From Novimethylophilus sp036504375 (GTDB lineage Bacteria > Pseudomonadota > Gammaproteobacteria > Burkholderiales > Methylophilaceae), in contig NZ_DASXVH010000027.1 in NCBI RefSeq assembly GCF_036504375.1, positions 84,117 through 148,116 on the forward strand: a DNA stretch of 64,000 bases, read 5' to 3'. Below, in pieces: positions 62,988 to 64,000 of this stretch (position 1 is the first letter of the stretch; every line of letters starts with the position of its first letter). Below the pieces are notes generated by a model that saw only the letters and a program-made list of their open reading frames with translations, had not been told where the DNA came from and ran no database searches. Position numbers and translations under genes: made by a program.

Positions 62988-64000
62988 GCAGCGTCTCCCA
63001 GGGTGTCGTTAATTTTCGCTTTGTATTTTTTCTTGATATACACCAGTAGCAGCGAAACCGCCGCCGGCGTGATGCCTGAAACACGGCCCGCCTGGCCCAG
63101 CGTCTGCGGCTTGTGCAGGTTAAGCTTTTGCTGCGCCTCGATGGAAAGCCCGCGCACGTCGCGGTAATCGAGGTCTTGTGGCAGCGCCAGCTCTTCGTAA
63201 TAGCGCGTGCGCTCGATTTCTTCTTGCTGGCGATCGATGTAGCCCTGGTATTTGGCGCCGATTTCCAGCTGCTGGCGCACCCGCGGGTCTTGCTCGCCAA
63301 CGTCGCCCGTGAGTGCGAGCAGGCTCTCGTAGCTCACTTCCGGGCGGCGCAAAAGTTCGAATAATGGATATTCGCGGTCTATCATCTTGCCCAGCACGCG
63401 CTCGGCAGTCTCGACCGGCAGCGTGGCGGGGTAGACGAAGGTACGCTTGAGACGCTCCGTTTCGCGGACAACGGCTTCCTGCTTGCGGCTGAACGCCTCC
63501 CAGCGCGCATCGTCCACCACGCCCAGCTTGTGGCCGATCTCGGTGAGCCGCATGTCGGCGTTGTCCTCGCGCAGCATCAGCCGGTATTCGGCGCGGCTGG
63601 TGAACATGCGGTAGGGCTCGTTGACGCCGCGCGTGATGAGGTCGTCCACCAGCACGCCGATATAAGCCTGGTCGCGGCTCGGGCACCAGGGCTCCCGGTC
63701 CCAGGCATACAGCGCGGCGTTGATGCCCGCGAGCAAGCCCTGCGCGGCGGCCTCTTCGTAGCCCGTCGTGCCATTGATCTGGCCGCCGAAGAACAGGCCG
63801 GATATCGCCTTGGTTTCAAACGAATTCTTCAGTCCGCGCGGGTCGTAATAATCGTACTCGATGGCGTAGCCTGGACGCAGGATATGCGCATTTTCCAGCC
63901 CACGGATGCTGCGGACTAAATTGAGTTGCACGTCGAACGGCAGACTGGTGGAAATGCCGTTGGGGTAGATTTCATTGGTAGTCAGCCCCTCGGGCTCGAG
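62984..64000 (-). CDS. mnmG: tRNA uridine-5-carboxymethylaminomethyl modification enzyme MnmG, C-terminal part
   Basis: The gene continues past the window's right edge; about 338 C-terminal residues are visible. With MnmE, MnmG modifies wobble U34. Seen: GISTSLPFDVQLNLVRSI, PGYAIEYDYYDPRGL, FFGGQINGTTGYEEAAAQGLLAGINAA (GidA signature 2) and the C-terminal helical domain ending GRVSGITPAAVSLLLVYIKK. First of the mnmG-rsmG-parA-parB run. Confidence 0.97.
   Translation of the reverse strand, partial: LEPEGLTTNEIYPNGISTSLPFDVQLNLVRSIRGLENAHILRPGYAIEYDYYDPRGLKNSFETKAISGLFFGGQINGTTGYEEAAAQGLLAGINAALYAWDREPWCPSRDQAYIGVLVDDLITRGVNEPYRMFTSRAEYRLMLREDNADMRLTEIGHKLGVVDDARWEAFSRKQEAVVRETERLKRTFVYPATLPVETAERVLGKMIDREYPLFELLRRPEVSYESLLALTGDVGEQDPRVRQQLEIGAKYQGYIDRQQEEIERTRYYEELALPQDLDYRDVRGLSIEAQQKLNLHKPQTLGQAGRVSGITPAAVSLLLVYIKKKYKAKINDTLGDAA

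Overview
The window looks like a chromosomal segment of a betaproteobacterium, most likely in or near the Nitrosomonadales (Gallionellaceae-like). Evidence: high-GC codon usage in the housekeeping genes, the gene order mreBCD-mrdA-rodA-rlpA-dacC-dat-ybeD-lipB-lipA, gltBD followed by hemE, and the origin-proximal block mnmG-rsmG-parA-parB-atpIBEFHAGDC-glmU-glmS. The taxonomic call is inference. I saw no rRNA, tRNA or CRISPR array.

Layout. (1) 1-6.3 kb: ppx (partial), phoU, rpiA, ilvA, a PNPOx-fold protein, an EVE-domain protein, gatA and gatC. (2) 6.4-16.6 kb: one long plus-strand cell-shape, cell-wall and lipoate operon with mostly overlapping genes. (3) 16.6-26.3 kb: a mosaic accessory island between lipA and gltB. 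It holds a TniQ gene fused tail-to-tail to an AIPR-family fragment, a zinc-metallopeptidase plus dCTP-deaminase-like gene pair, a serine recombinase with two ParB-like partners and a zinc-finger protein, then a run of antitoxin-like genes lacking intact toxins, including an unusual IHF-beta/MbcA fusion. (4) 26.3-33.5 kb: gltB, gltD and hemE. (5) 33.6-43.3 kb: a second accessory region between hemE and priA. It has a HicBA-like pair and, on the minus strand, a compact four-gene operon: PLD-nuclease/SNF2 helicase, Eco57I-type adenine methyltransferase, AlbA_2/GHKL-type ATP-binding regulator and DprA/Smf-like protein. The last gene is bracketed by two 32-bp sites of identical design (12-bp inverted arms, 8-bp spacer). 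(6) 43.4-49.4 kb: priA, argS, a SPOR-domain protein, dsbA and an SDR. (7) 49.4-64 kb: a minus-strand block with a ParA-like ATPase, glmS, glmU, the ATP synthase operon, parB, parA, rsmG and partial mnmG.

The core genes are conventional. The biology most likely to be new lies in the two islands. The 34.1-43.3 kb operon looks like a modification-linked antiviral system that does not match the usual gene set of DISARM, BREX or classical type I/II restriction-modification. The 18.35-20.23 kb zincin/dCTP-deaminase pair, translationally coupled by a 4-nt overlap, is a plausible nucleotide-depletion defence module. Both assignments are inferences from domain content and context.
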